Assembly: GCA_017979445.1 (NCBI GenBank)
Contig: CM030706.1
Location: 7,791,595 to 7,855,594 of the forward strand
From: Akebia trifoliata
Taxonomy: Eukaryota > Streptophyta > Magnoliopsida > Ranunculales > Lardizabalaceae
Reading direction: 5' to 3'
Length of the DNA stretch: 64,000 bases
Under the pieces are notes generated by a model. The model worked only from the letters and a program-made list of their open reading frames with translations, was not told the origin of the DNA and did no database searches. The position numbers and the translations under genes were made by a program. Each line of letters opens with the position of its first letter. The stretch's first letter is position 1. Positions 1 through 12,400 of this stretch are shown in pieces.

Positions 1-399
1 TGAACTGGCATTGGAATTTTTTACTTGAACGTCGAAGTGGTCTTATTACAGGACCTCCCGTAAGCACATTAAAAAAAATGACTTGCATCAGGGAGGATTT
101 CTAGGTGGAGCAAGTTTTTTTGCCTCCCCATGTACTTTTATTTTTTTTCCCTCATCTTTCATTCTATCTACTTTAACTTTTAAGTCACAATGATAAAATA
201 TAATATTCACAGAAATAGAAAATGATGGAATTTTGACTAATAAAAAAAGAAAAATTAAATAAAATAATTTTGGATATAAAAATAAAAAGTTTCTACAAGG
301 GGTTAAGACGATATTGAAGATGATGGATTGAAGATGAGTTCCAAAAACTTAAAAATAACAATTAATGTTAGCCTAATTAATAGGCTCTTAACTAGAAAT
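1..399. other. AT-rich flank, no gene seen
   Basis: No long reading frame, splice-bounded exon or RNA gene could be supported. The sequence is AT-rich and ends at a likely target-site duplication of the next element. Confidence 0.5.
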
Positions 400-1290
400 G
401 TGGCGGTTGTTTGCACACACCAAAATGTCTCATTTCACCCACTTTCTTGTGATACCCACCTTAACATTAAAATAACTATCTACACACACCTATTAAATAT
501 ACTTTAACCTAAATTACTTACTTTACCCATCTAAAGGTATTGAACTATTTTTCTTCTTCTTCTGCATCTCTCTCTCTCTCTCTTCTTCTTCTTCTTCTTT
601 TTCGCATCTAAAAAGGTTTCAATGAAAGTTTTAAACTTTGATCTTGCTTATTCTTCTTATTCTAAACACTTTTCAATCGAGTGGAAGTCATTCACATGAG
701 AAAGTTTTGTTCGATAGATATCTACCGAATCTATTTGATAAGATTCAGTCGGTAACTATTGAATCTATTTTGTAATGTTCGGTAGAAAATTTTGTTCGAT
801 ATATACTTATCAAATATGTTTGGTAATATTCGATAAATTCCTATCAAATATACTCAAATAAGTTTGGTCAGAACCTTCCGAATAGAACTATCTAAAAATC
901 TTCGATGGTTTTGATTTAAAATCAACATTTTGAGACTTTAATAATGATTTTTTCACCTTCCTTCATGATTAAATGTAAAAAATAAAAATAAAAGCAACTT
1001 AAAAAAAGTAAGATAACTTGAAAAAAAAAAAAAAAAACTAACATCTAATCTCCATTAATTCAACCTCTCACAAAACTTAGAAGGAGATCGATGAATATGA
1101 AAAAGAAAATAAGAAAAAGAATGAGGAGGAGGAAGGAAGTGGGTTTTGGATTTTTGTTCGGTACGTGATAGTGGGTCCAATAAGCCAAAATGAAAGGATG
1201 AAATGATAATTTACACTTTGTTTTTAAATAACAAAAGTCACTTAAGAGGGTGCATTGAGCCATTTCAGCGTGTGCAAATTATTGCCCGCA
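400..1290. mobile_element. Mutator-like MITE, about 0.9 kb
   Basis: The ends are inverted repeats: the left end reads GTGGCGGTTGTTTGCACACA and the reverse complement of the right end reads TGCGGGCAATAATTTGCACA. The flanks actagaaat (391-399) and agtagaaaa (1291-1299) agree at 7 of 9 bases, which fits the 9 bp target duplication made by Mutator-like elements. The interior has a CT/CTT microsatellite (about 555-600) and no coding sequence, so this would be a non-autonomous copy. The superfamily rests on end structure and duplication length alone. Confidence 0.55.
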
Positions 1291-2159
1291 AGTAGAAAAT
1301 CTTACTAAGATTTATGTGCATGCCACCTTGTGGGAAAAGGGGGTATGTTAGAGTATTGAAAACGTAGTGAGTAATCTCAGATTTTGTGCAAAATATGAAG
1401 GGGTATGTCCAAAGCATATTAAAAATAATAATAATTAAAGACCAATAAATCATTGGTGCCACCCATGTGCTATGTTGGACTCTTGAAATTTATTTTAGTT
1501 TATATTGTGTGGAGATGACCATAAGCTAAAATGCTCCTTGAAAAAATACATAAAATGCTACCATCCTCCAATATGCTCAAAGATTGTATGTATATTTAAG
1601 TTAGAATGTGTAAGATATGAGTTGTAAATATATATATATATATTAGCTTAATTTAAAGACTTTTTAGGCTAAACAAATCATGTTCACCACTCAATTATTT
1701 ATACAACCAAGTCTTTTGTTATTTAATTCCGTATATGTAACTTTTCTTTTACATGATATCGCCGTTGGATTTAAAATTTAAATCTAAGAGTTCAATAACC
1801 GTCCATTTTTAAACTCCAATCTAGATTTGACGTTAAAACTACTCTTTTTTTGAGGATTTTTTTTTTCAAGTCCAATCTAGACCACAAACAAGAGTCTGAG
1901 TGGTTATTTAGACCAACAAAATAGTCCATGTGGCCTATGCAACCTTTCCTATGTATACTCTTTAACTTAGTGAACAAAACGTTGTGCTGGAAAGAATCTT
2001 CATTTTTTTTACATTTAATTTTACAGGATTTCACTCAAATTGATAGATTTGTTGGAAGAAATTTAGGATTATTGTTGAGTGTATATTTACCTCCACTATC
2101 AGGTGAGTTATACTCCAGTTAAGCCCTGTGACCCTCTTATATTCATAGTTCTCCCCTTC
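1291..2159. other. non-coding stretch
   Basis: Short open frames here have no recognisable family signature or splice context. A (TA)n run lies near 1630. No gene is supported. Confidence 0.4.
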
Positions 2160-2300
2160 TCCAATAAGTCGGTCTTTTGGAGTAGTTGGTTAGTTAACAA
2201 GATATCAGACCGCTGGTTCATATAGGTCACGGGTTCAAATCTTTCCACCCTTATTCATTAAAACCCAAAGTAGGGTTTGAATCCGATAACTTAAAATATG
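2160..2300 (+). repeat. tRNA-derived SINE-like head
   Basis: An A-box-like GTAGTTGGTTAG (about 2183) is followed about 50 bp later by a B-box-like GGGTTCAAATC (about 2230), the internal pol III promoter spacing of tRNA-derived SINEs. It does not fold as a standard tRNA and no acceptor stem was found, so a functional tRNA gene is unlikely. The 3' end is not defined. Confidence 0.4.
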
Positions 2301-2631
2301 GACCAAAGATTTGAATTTCAAAAAGGACCCAATCCATTAAGGATCCAATTTAATAATCTATTGGATTGATTCTTGTCAACCATGTCTTGATCTAATAGGT
2401 CCCCCTGATCACATAAAACATGAGTGGTATGTTTAAATTATTTTGTTAAAATATACAAAGGTTATCTATATAATGTTTAAAAACTTAGATTTTATCGATC
2501 TAGAAATCTATCAGAAAGGTTCGATCTGATTCACATCCAAATGGTTCAAATTACAATCATATCCTTATCAAATTGGTCCAAATAGACCCAACCTGATTGT
2601 CACTATGTCTAAATAATTTGTTGAAAAACCT

Positions 2632-2825
2632 TTTCCTTACTAAGATAGTGAGAAAGAAGGCCTTACTAAACTGCATCCACCGTAAAAAAGACTTCGAAAT
2701 GTGTAAAACAAGATCTCGAGATTTGTTATAATTCTCGAGAATTTATTTTTGAATCTCGAGATCTTTTTGATGGTGGATGAGATTTAATAAGGCTGTTTTT
2801 TCCTCGTTATCTTAGTAATGCTTGT
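2632..2825. mobile_element. foldback MITE
   Basis: The left arm (TTACTAAGATAGTGAG, then GGCCTTACTAAACTGCATCC) matches the reverse complement of the right arm (TTACTAAGATAACGAG, then AGCCTTATTAAATCTCATCC). The arms are about 55 bp and enclose a smaller palindrome of repeated CTCGAGAT/ATCTCGAG motifs. No coding capacity is seen and the superfamily is not assigned. Confidence 0.5.
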
Positions 2826-3362
2826 TTGATTCTTAGCTTGTTTACCTCAATAAGGTATTTTACCAAAATACCCCTCCCCAAATTGACTTGTCTATCTTCT
2901 ATATATGTATATTTAAGTTGAAATGCCATCATCACAAGATCACTGTAGTTGTTGATGGGTTTTTGTACTGATGCCACTGACGAACTTTGGACCACACCCT
3001 TTTATGAACAAAAAGATAAATCGATTCTCTTTTTGAATCACGACAACGCATGCCTTGGCTGCTATTAGAAGCTAAAGCAAATGTTGCCTCGACATCCACT
3101 CGGACGGTCGGACCGGACATCAATGTTAGACCGAACCGGCAATTGAATCGAAAATATGCTGATTTGGTCTTAATCGTTGGATTTCATAGTTACATAATTT
3201 GGACTTAGGATCATATGTTTTTGAGTACTGCTGTAGTGACCTCAAGACTGGACCTCATATCGTACATCTTGAAGTGAAATTAGATAGGAACCATAGAAAC
3301 TTTTTCCCTTATATCTCGAGGAAAGCATCTATGGTTCTCACACACTTTCACATAAGGGTGTG

Positions 3363-3786
3363 TAGGACTGTCAACGGATGCTTATCGGTTCGGATACAAT
3401 AATATATATCTGAATTCAAATATAAATTTTTTATCTGATATCTGAATTCGAATTCGAATTCTTATCCGATTAGACTTCAAATAATTTATATATTAAAAAA
3501 AGCATAATTTTTTCTTATCCAATTGATTTTTATTATTATTTAAAAAACCTATTATATATTATATTATGTATATAATAAATAAATCAAATAAAATAATATA
3601 TATTATATATTATTTCGAATAAGATATTATCGGATTCAAAAGGTTAATATCCGAATCCGTATCCGATAAGGATTCGAATATATAAAACTATCCGAATTCA
3701 AATCCGATATCTGAAAATTTCGGATAATATCTGATTTTTCAAATTCGAATTGGATTCGAATTTTCGACTATTCATTGACACCCCTA
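3363..3786. mobile_element. hAT-type MITE (TAGG..TGTCAA ends)
   Basis: The left end TAGGACTGTCAACGG and the reverse complement of the right end TAGGGGTGTCAATGA form the terminal inverted repeat typical of plant hAT MITEs. The flanks agggtgtg (3355-3362) and agggtgta (3787-3794) match at 7 of 8 bases, as expected of the 8 bp hAT target duplication. The interior is very AT-rich and repeats GAATTCGAAT and CCGATA motifs in both orientations. Related copies lie at 46123-47102 and, with different interior, at 28459-28980. Confidence 0.75.
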
Positions 3787-4101
3787 AGGGTGTACGATGT
3801 GAGATCCAATCTTGAGGTCATTTTAGCATTATTCTATGTTTTTTCTTCAATCATTTTCTCAAGTCATTTCTATGAACTAATGGAACCCAAGCCTCCTTTT
3901 AACACATATAATATTTCATTGATATTTATCTTGAGATTAAGTGATAATCGTTAGATTTCATACTTTACACGGTTCGGATTGTGTTTTTTTTAATTGAGTT
4001 TCATGGGCCAATTAAACCCAAGCCATTTTAAGGAACCCATGGATCCCAAGTCCCGACTTTATTATTCTAAGACATAAAGGGCTTCGACATTGCCGCACCA
4101 T

Positions 4102-4368
4102 TATGTTATAGATAAACATCATAAGTGATTTTATTTAGGGTCTTGTTAAGGTACATGTTAAAGTGAAATAAATACACTTGGGAACTTGAATTTTGTACCG
4201 GAAATACATTTTAAAAAAAATTAATTTTACCAAAATCCCCCCAAATTCCAATTTCCCAAGTGTATTTAGTGCTTTTTAACGTGAGCCCTTATGACACAAA
4301 TTAACAAAATTCTTTTATTTAACACATATATTAAAATCACTTATGGTATTTATTTATAACATAATTGT
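4102..4368. mobile_element. nested foldback MITE
   Basis: The left arm GTTATAGATAAACATCATAA and the reverse complement of the right arm GTTATAAATAAATACCATAA match, continuing through AAGTGATTTTA. Inside, a second inverted pair is built on AATACACTTGGGAA. No coding sequence. The stretch 3838-4070 just upstream contains motifs (ACACGGTT, GGAACCCA) related to the MITE at 11217-11448. Confidence 0.5.
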
Positions 4369-4747
4369 GTTCTAAATTTCACATATTGCTAGAATCGAGA
4401 CCTAACTAAAATTTCAATTCCCATTCTTATTGGTTTTGATTTTGAATATGAGATCTTTGGAATCAGAACCGGCCCTATAATACTTGATACCCATTGGATA
4501 CTCGTTGGATGCCCATTAAAATAAGTATTTTTTTTTTTTAATGAACAAAAATGAATATCCAATAAAATAAATAATTATTTCTAAATATAAATATTCCAAC
4601 TTGCAATTCCTCAATTGAGAGATGAGGTCAACAATGAATTTTTAGAGTAAATCAATCTTCTGAGACAAAAATCTTAGAAAATTAATAAGGTGTGGAGCAT
4701 TTATTTGTTGTTAAAATTGAATAAGAATATAAAAAATAAATAAACAT

Positions 4748-4927
4748 GGAAAATGCTAGAGTGACATTAAAAGTGACATTGTTTCACACATTATTGATGT
4801 GGATCTGTACAAAACCATTGATGCTTTTCATCGAGATTCCAGTGAAAAGTATCTATGGTTATGTGTGCATCTCCACGTCAGCAATGTGTGAAACGATGTT
4901 AATTTGAATTTCACTCTAGCACGATTC
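4748..4927. mobile_element. 180 bp Mutator-type MITE with 9 bp TSD
   Basis: The left end GGAAAATGCTAGAGTGACAT and the right arm (reverse complement GAATCGTGCTAGAGTG) are inverted repeats that extend through GTTTCACACATT. It is flanked by the perfect direct repeat AATAAACAT (4739-4747 and 4928-4936). The paralogous position in the other tandem copy (AATGAACAT, about 7978-7986) has no element, so it is a natural empty site. A relative lies at 20318-20465. Confidence 0.8.
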
Positions 4928-5469
4928 AATAAACATTCACGTAGAGAAAGGTAAAAAAAAATTAATTAAAGACTTCACGATCTCTTTATATTTTAATTTT
5001 AGTTAACTTGAAGTCGGTCAGTACTTAATTAAACTACTAATTTTATTATAAATAAAATAAATTTACTTGTCGGGTAGTCATCTTACTTCCCTAAGATTGA
5101 CAAGAAAATTCGATGGGCCAAAGCCCACAAATTTTAGAAGGCTGATTTTCACAGCCTATATGACAATTGAAAATTTTGATGATCCCCAATTCGATAGCTT
5201 AGAGCCATCAAATTTCTTTCATCCTTCACTAATTTAATAGTTTCAGTCCGTCAAGAAAAAAAAAAAAAAAATTAACGTTAGAAAATTTGACTCCTTGGTC
5301 CGTCAAATTTTATGAAATTCGACAGCCTTGGACCATCAAATATAGGTTTTTTTCACATTGTGATCAGGTCTTAAAATGATTAGGTTCATGTTGATGACCC
5401 AAAATTGACCATTCGATTTCAGGTGCATTGGGCAATAAGGTACCCATTGACAACCCCTACTAATATCAA

Positions 5470-6027
5470 GGGAAAATTACTAGAAGGACCTTCGCGGAAG
5501 AGTTTCTTTCTAAATAGTCCTTGGACCTCATCTCCCACATTTCTCATGATTGAATGCCTTAATTGTTCGAACTCATCTTTTTCATCTAAAACTTGGATTT
5601 TTGACATTTCAATTGAGTTTCGGGGACTCCATTCCGTCGGAAAGGATTTAAGAAAGAGGAATAAGTCATTTTCAAGGATTTTGAAGATATATGTAAAAAA
5701 CTGGATTTCTTTTTTCCCACTTTTTTTCTTAGTTTTTGAATAAAAATCGATCAAGAACAGTTCTTTTGAGTTGAAATAATCTAAACGAGTCGTTATTTTA
5801 AGTTTTTAGTCTATGTTTCCATGTATTTTAGTCGGAAAAACTCAAAAATTAAAAATGGGTGGGTTTTACTAGTGTTGAGTTCAATGGTAATAAAAAAATG
5901 GTGAACTTGACAATGAGTTCACTAGTAACGAGGGACCATTAAGAAAGAAAAAGTTTACTAAATGTCCTATCAAGCTATCGTGCAAAACTTAGGGATTATT
6001 TAGAAAGAACCTTTCGCGAGGGTCCTT
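5470..6027. mobile_element. 558 bp MITE with 9 bp TSD
   Basis: The left end GGGAAAATTACTAGAAGGAC is followed by CGCGGAAGAGTTTCTTTC; the reverse complement of the right end reads AAGGACCCTCGCGAAAGG then TTCTTTCTAAAT. The flanks taatatcaa (5461-5469) and taatgtcaa (6028-6036) match at 8 of 9 bases, and the empty paralogous site is taatattaa near 8284. The two overlapping 111-112 codon frames inside are opposite-strand readings of this repeat and are not credible genes. The right terminus is about 14 bp shorter than the left. A second copy is at 18351-19102. Confidence 0.7.
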
Positions 6028-6639
6028 TAATGTCAATACCTAACATATATGCCCTCATGGACGTGGGCTGGCAACGGGTCAGATAATACCTACTTATCCA
6101 ACTCATGACTCGAGTTAAATTGGTATGGGTACAATTTTTTATTATTATTCGATTAAGAAGTTAGGTAAATTTATTTGTAATTATTTAATCCAAATTACCC
6201 CAGACATGTACAAAGCAACCATATAAAACACAACACCACTTATCATAAATAGAGACAATTTAGGTGTTTATAACTTATAGTCTTGTAGTATAACTTACTT
6301 TGCCACACACACCACACCATGACCATGAGAGAGACAACTACTCCAATAGAAAAGAAGTTTTTGACAACCCATCAGTGAAAAATCCTTTCTTATATTTGTT
6401 CTCAGTCAGAAATGGAGAGCCTCCTAAGCTTTTATGAAAAACTTGAGCTAATTAAGGTTGCAATAGTTGGGAAATAAATGCATACAGCTTCCCTACTTGG
6501 GGCTAATGTCCTTGAGGGCACAGATCTGTTCTTCTCTCATCTTCCCCTCCCCAAAACCACCTTTGATCTATAAATAGAAAATTTCCAAAAATATTGTAAC
6601 AGTAACAAAAAATGCAATTGAGATGTAACTAAATAAAAA

Positions 6640-7004
6640 AGAGCTGCTTTAGGCACCCCAACTTTTACTTATTACACCACAATTAAAATAAGAAAAATAA
6701 GTTGATGACTGAGAATTAAGTAAAAGTAATTAGGGTGCCAATAGAAACTCTCTCTCTCTCTTTCTCGTTTTGATTTTCTACTTATTAGATTTAGGATTTT
6801 ACATGAGCCTCATCGTAGTTGTTAACACCTCTTGAAGTTGTTTGTACTTGTTATAAAGCTTTGTAATGTTGAAGTAATAACTTGAACCAAGTTTTTTAAT
6901 GTTTGAATGGGATGTTTTTAATCTTTAATTAGGATGTGAAAAATAATTTAAGAAATTGGGATGTAAAAGTAATAAGTAAAAGTTGGAATTCCAAGAGCAG
7001 CTCT
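6640..7004. mobile_element. MITE, AGAGCTGC ends
   Basis: The ends are inverted: AGAGCTGCTTTAGGCACCCC on the left, and reverse complement AGAGCTGCTCTTGGAATTCC on the right, both followed by AACTTTTACTTATTAC. The direct repeat ctaaataaaaa flanks it (6629-6639 and 7005-7015), of which 9 bp would fit a Mutator-type duplication. Relatives occur at 48355-48628, 52731-53025 and about 58622-59081. No coding sequence. Confidence 0.7.
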
Positions 7005-7359
7005 CTAAATAAAAAGATCATTTTGTCACAATCAAATCTTGAAGTGATTTCTCCTTCAAGATTCTTGAGTTTCTTTCCTACCATATTCCCCAACATTTGC
7101 AAAAGGTAGAATTAACCATAGATTTTTATCATTTTTTCCTTTTTGAGAGAATGCATTTAGTAACCATTCTTGTAATAAAGACAAAACTGACTTGGGAAAA
7201 ATCAAAGAGCTTGGAAAAGATCAAGGAAATGAAATCAAATTTCAGCTAAAAAGGGAGAATGAATTAGTAGATGACTCGCAGACTCCTCATTTTTCTTACC
7301 CATTAAACAGAAACTGGCCATAAAAAATCCCCTAGACATCAACTTGTCTTTAGTCCGAA

Positions 7360-7810
7360 GTTTTTTTCAAAGAGGCAAGCCAACTAAAGAAAGAAACTTT
7401 CGATGGGACTTTATGAAACGATCTCACCAAAAAGCATTTCTCCATATTTCCTGCCCACTCTCTTTTATCAAGTTGTAATGGATCAATACGATTGAGGGCA
7501 AGCAAATCGAGAAGGTTTGGTGGCCCCTAAATGCAATCCTCAACCGAGATTGTGACAACACCTTTAAAATACCCTCACATACTACAACCATAAAATGATT
7601 TATACTCCTCACTTGCCTACTTGTGGATCTTTTCCCCATACTTTGCCTTAATAGCTCGCGCCTCCAAAAACCTGACCTATCCTTCTCAAAACACTGTAGT
7701 CATTTACCTCACAAAACCGAATTTGGAATCCCCAATCCCCCTGCTTTCTTGGGGAGAACATTATTTTCCATTTCACTAGAAGGACTGCACCAATATCAAA
7801 ATGACTACAC
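7360..7810 (-). mobile_element. LINE ORF2 fragment (RT C-terminal part)
   Basis: Read on the minus strand across frame breaks, this gives the hallmark of the region after the reverse transcriptase in plant LINEs: KKAGGLGIPN, a RSGFWRR-like tract and KAKYGE. This corresponds to the GGLGIR...LLGKWLWRF...W..VIxxKYG pattern of L1-type elements. It is broken by stops and frameshifts and lies inside the pseudo-intron of the eIF5A duplicate. Confidence 0.6.
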
Positions 7811-7920
7811 TAAACATATAGCTTGCACAGGTATCCAGGTAGCAAAGCAGTAAACAAAAAACAAAACATGCTTGTTAGTGCAACTTAAAGCTAATCGTCA
7901 ACCAACCTGGGTGAGCAAAT

Positions 7921-9160
7921 TAATAAGGTGTGGTGCTTTTGTTTATTGTTGAAATTGAATAAGAATATGAAAAATAAATGAACATTCATGTAGAGAAAGG
8001 TAAAAAAATAAAGATTTTAGTCTCTTTATATTTTATATTTTAATTTTAATTAACTTCAAGATATTTCTTGGTTAGTATTTAGTTAAACAACTAATTTTAT
8101 AATAAAATTATAAATAAAATAAATTTATTTGCCAAGGTAGCCATCAGATATCCGTCAGCTACCTGGAGGAGACCTGTTTCTTATTATTTCTGATGGCTAA
8201 CCAGAACCAGACCCTAAAATGATCAGGTACATGTTGATCAACCTCTTGATGTCAGATGCATTGGGTACCCATTGACACCCTTAGTAATATTAATGCCTGG
8301 CATAAATCCTTCCTTCATGGATGGCTATACCTGCAAATTTGGGCTGACAATGGGTCGGATAAGATCAACTTATCCAACTCATCCGACTCGAGTTATCTGA
8401 GTAAGGGTACAAAATTTTCATTTGATTAAGAATTTGAGTAAATCTCTCTGGAATTATTTTAGGATCTGATAGATATGCGTCTTATCAATCCGCATATATA
8501 TTTATCCAAGTTTAATATAGTAAATTCATAGTAAGATATATGTATAACCCAAGATCAAGGTTCTTCCATCATCTTCAAAATGAGGTAAGTCGTACATCCA
8601 CTTGAAATTTGGGATAATAAGATGTGTAAGGATAGGGAGATATGCTTAAGCCGATCCATTGCCAAGAATAATCAGTCTCAAATCACAGTTTGACCTCATT
8701 CATGGACGAGACGGGCTTTCTCAGACAAGATAAACCATTAAACTTGGGTTTACAATTATTTACTAAAATGTATTTACATATAAATAATTATATTTTTTTT
8801 CAAAAACAAGGTAAATGATAATTCATTAGGCAGAAGATCATTTTTTTTAACTTAAATAACAATTTACTTAAATCCTAAAAAATAATTATTGTAATTAAAA
8901 TATATATATATAAAATCCCTATTGACTCGGCCAAGTTTTACTAACTCGTCCAAGATTTTCAAAATATCGTTCAATTCATCTCGTTTGCCTCTTGAGAATG
9001 GTGCAAAGCCTGAGATTGCGGTGTCAATCCGTCTCCTTGGATTAATCAAGATGGTATTTCTCCATAACTTTTAACCTAAGCTTTCCTAAATAGACAGCAG
9101 AAACAAACAATTAACAAGAGAGAAACCCAAGAATACTGTTATGTGTAAACAACTGTTTTC
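7921..9160. repeat. tandem duplication, upstream copy (B), left part
   Basis: This is the counterpart of 4684-6190 and now lies just downstream of the functional eIF5A gene. It lacks the two MITEs found in copy A and so preserves their empty target sites (near 7978 and 8284). It has about 0.7 kb (roughly 8465-9150) with no counterpart in copy A; no gene or clear element ends were seen there. The motif GACAATGGGTCGG near 8346 also recurs at 6068 and 31937, so part of this is an older dispersed repeat. Confidence 0.65.
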
Positions 9161-9494
9161 CCCATACAAATGCAAAACAACCAAATAAAACACGACACAA
9201 CACGACGTAATCATAAATAGCAACATTTTAGGTTTTTATAACTTGAAATATACAGTCTTGCAGTATAACGTACTTTCCACACACACACACACCATGAGAG
9301 AGGCAACAACTCCAATAGAAAACAAGTTTTTGACGGCAGACCCAAGAACAAGAACCCATCAGTAGAAAATCCTTTCCACCTGAAAGCTACTAACTTATAT
9401 TTGTTCTCAGTCCAAAACAAAGAGCTGCCTGAGCTTTTATGAAAAACTTCAGCTAAGGTTGCAATAGTTTGGGAAATAAATACATACAGCTTTG

Positions 9495-12400
9495 TTACTT
9501 GGGGCCAATGTCCTTGAGGGCACAGATCTGTTCTTCTCCCATGGCAGACATCACAGTCACAACCAGATCTTTCCCCTCACCAAAACCATCTTTGATCTGT
9601 AATTCAAATATAAAATTCTTAAAAAATGTTGGAACACAGTTATATAAGAAACGTATGAAGCAGTTCAGTTTTCGATGAAGGAAAATAGAGAGAATTATCC
9701 TCTAGCAGAGCAGAGAACGAACTTAACTATCAAATGGAAAGATGACACTAAAAACAGTAATAAAGAATGCTTGAAAAATATAACTAAATTAATTATTCTT
9801 CGTAATTGCTTAGTAGTCATGATCTCAGGGATGAGAAAGAACTGTTGACCACTCTACTTCCCGTAATTATTTGGTTTACAAGTACAAAACTAAAAATCAT
9901 CGATGTTAGTTACAACTATTAAAAGGTTCTTAGTAAGCTTCCAACAAACCTGGGTGAGCAAATTGTCATCAGTTGGAAGCCTAAGATCATCCTTGGTGCT
10001 ACCAGTTTCAGTTAGCAGACTCACCTGGGACATTAAGTATGATTATTATAAAAAAAAAACGTTAACAGAAACCGAGTAAGATAACTAGGAAAGTTTAACA
10101 CAAAAACTGAACGTACAAATCCATCCTCAGATATGTCAATCAGCTGGTAGTCAGTACGAGTGACATGGGGAACCTGTGATGCAACTTCAAACACATGTTA
10201 ATGTCCCAACAGAGTTAATGATGCAAATGCATCATAATGGGAAAAATATTATAAGATATGTAACAGAGAGTTCTAACATCACAGTTATGGGAAGAGGGGA
10301 CAATATCTTCAAGCTTTTTGGCGTTGAAGATGTCAATTGCAACAAAGTGACATTTTGCATGACCATGCTTGCCAGTCTTGGAAGTTGAAACCTCCACAAC
10401 CTATAGCAAAAACGCGGACTAAGATTATAATACGAACACCCTTATTAACTCAATACATCACCAAGGGTAGGAGAAATCTAATAAGTTGATGACATTATAA
10501 CAATTAACAAAGAGAAGGAAGCAAAAGCACCATTTCTCAATATTTCAAATACAACCAAGAACATAGCAATTTTGTGCTTCTAAAGCCACTCAAAATAAGT
10601 ATCTAAACCATTATCCAAAAATGGACATCTTATCCCAAACTCAAGAGCATAAAGCCATATTATATGAAATTCTAACAAAAGCATTTTGACCAAATACTTA
10701 AGAATTCGGATCATTGAGGCGAGCCAAATACATTCCACAGATGCATTTGTGTAAACAAAACGCCAAACATCATTGTTTGCAAACCATGTTAGGAACTAAA
10801 ATGATAGATTAACATAGGACAAAAGGTAAATGAACAAAGGGAGATAGTGATTAAACTCCAAACAAATATAACATTTACAAAGATACTCTATCAAATCTTA
10901 CATCCACACACCATGGTTTTAAAACTTGTTCGAGATCAATATGACTTAAACCAGTCATCTCAGTCTTGGAGGCAACCAGCTGAGATGGCCAATGTGATTT
11001 GCCCATGACAATTACTCGTCAGAGATTCCAGTCCACTAGTCCAATATTTTAAAAATACTGGCCAAGTCAACCAGGTTTTGTGTTTTTGATTTTATTGATT
11101 TAATTTTTTTTATTATCTATATAAAATATAGATTTTGTTAGTAACCATCTGCTAATCCACCTTATAATAAAGAAAAAATATAATTTCTCAATATAAATAT
11201 GTAATACTATTTTGAATTTAAGGGTTGGGTTTCAGTGACTTATGAAGAATGACTTGTGAGAAAACACGTGATCTCAACCATGTAAACATGAAATCCAACG
11301 ATCAGGATTTATAGCATCCAAATAACATAAATCTCAATGATACTTATTTCGAGAATAAATCTCAACCGTTGGATTTCATGTTTACACGGTTGGAATCATA
11401 TGTTTTTTTTCCATGAGTCCATGGATTCCAACCCTTAATTTAAATGGTTTGACTAGCTGAAACAAGATGACTCAACTCAATATCTTTTTTTTTTGTGTGT
11501 GTGTTTGTGGTGGTGGTGTGCGTGTGTGGGAAGTGGGAGAAGGGGGGGGGGGGGGGGGCATTGTGAGCTGATGATGTACCTAGTTTTAAAACCAGTAGTA
11601 AATTGAGAAGATGACAAGTAGCTACGTACACATTAATAAAATAGATATTGCCATACATTAACATAAAACAGTATCATATAAAACAAGGCGAGTTATATTG
11701 ACATGCCATTAATTTTTTAGGGTGGGTCAAACAAGTAACCTTTAAAAATCTTGTTTCTAAGGTGCCACGAACTTAACCACCTCTCTATAGTCCTCCTTCA
11801 TCTACACCTCCGTTGTTGTCTTCGATGAACCAACATGCCGGAAAGTTCAAGCCACAACACCAATAATCGGAATCTATATTTTCTAGAAATATGAAAAATG
11901 TCGGTAAATCCTCAGTGGCAAACCCTTAAAATTCAGTATTTACATCATACTTCACCCCCTTAAATGAATGCATTATTATAGTGTTTGATGATTAGAACTT
12001 CGAATACACGAAGCCAATGATATTACTTCAAGATCATGGATTATGGACTAAAAAAAGGGTCATGTCAAGAACAAATACTCGACGTGCATAAATCCATGTC
12101 GAAAGTGCAGTGTTGATATGGCTCCTTCAATGTTGGATGGCCACTCTCAACACAAAGTTACTTTTTTGCATGATTCGAGTCAGATGGACACTCTCGAAAT
12201 GGCTTTGCAAATGGCCTTGCGAATGTAGGATGGACCATCTCGACATGACTATATGAACGTCAAATGACCATTCTCGACAATGGGTTACTTTTTTGTCAGA
12301 TGGGCCCTCTTGACATGGATCAAATAATGTCGGATGAATGTATTTCAGATGGCCTATCTCAACACAGTGGATTTTTTAGGCATAAATCGTGTCGAATTGA

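Larger units (their letters stand above)
4684..7920. repeat. tandem duplication, downstream copy (A)
   Basis: Starting at aattaataaggtgtgg, this stretch is a diverged copy of 7921 to about 9975. Shared landmarks in the same order are: ATAAGGTGTGG (4686/7922), the GTAGAGAAAGG block (4940/7990), a CCCATTGACA block (5440/8268), a CAACGGGTC/CAATGGGTC block (6070/8348), the eIF5A 3' UTR and exon 5 (6190-6567/9160-9596), and the end of exon 4 (about 7910/9950). The junction of the copies is direct: the exon 4 fragment ...gtgagcaaat runs straight into taataaggtgtgg at 7920/7921. The copies then diverged through different insertions. Confidence 0.75.
6190..7920 (-). pseudogene. truncated eIF5A 3' duplicate
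   Basis: This is a copy of the last exon and 3' UTR of the eIF5A gene at 9495-17977. The exon 5 equivalent spans 6493-6567 and keeps the reading for the C-terminal residues up to a TAG stop (TAA in the intact gene). It lacks 27 bp present in the functional exon, an in-frame loss of nine codons around the GKDLVVTVM region. The intron position before it is kept (..tagATCAAAGG). Only the last few bases of the exon 4 equivalent survive, around 7905-7920, where the tandem-duplication junction cuts the gene. There is no upstream exon or hypusine loop, so it cannot encode a factor. The intron between has gained a MITE (6640-7004) and a LINE fragment (7360-7810). Confidence 0.8.

Noticed and set aside
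5405..5754. Two overlapping 111-112 codon frames on opposite strands
   Set aside because: They lie within a MITE with inverted ends and a target duplication; mirrored frames follow from the element's AT-rich structure and have no family signature.
11541..11558. Poly-G run, and similar C/G runs at 56015 and 60368
   Set aside because: Homopolymers of this kind are common microsatellites and sequencing weak spots; a functional quadruplex claim is not supported.
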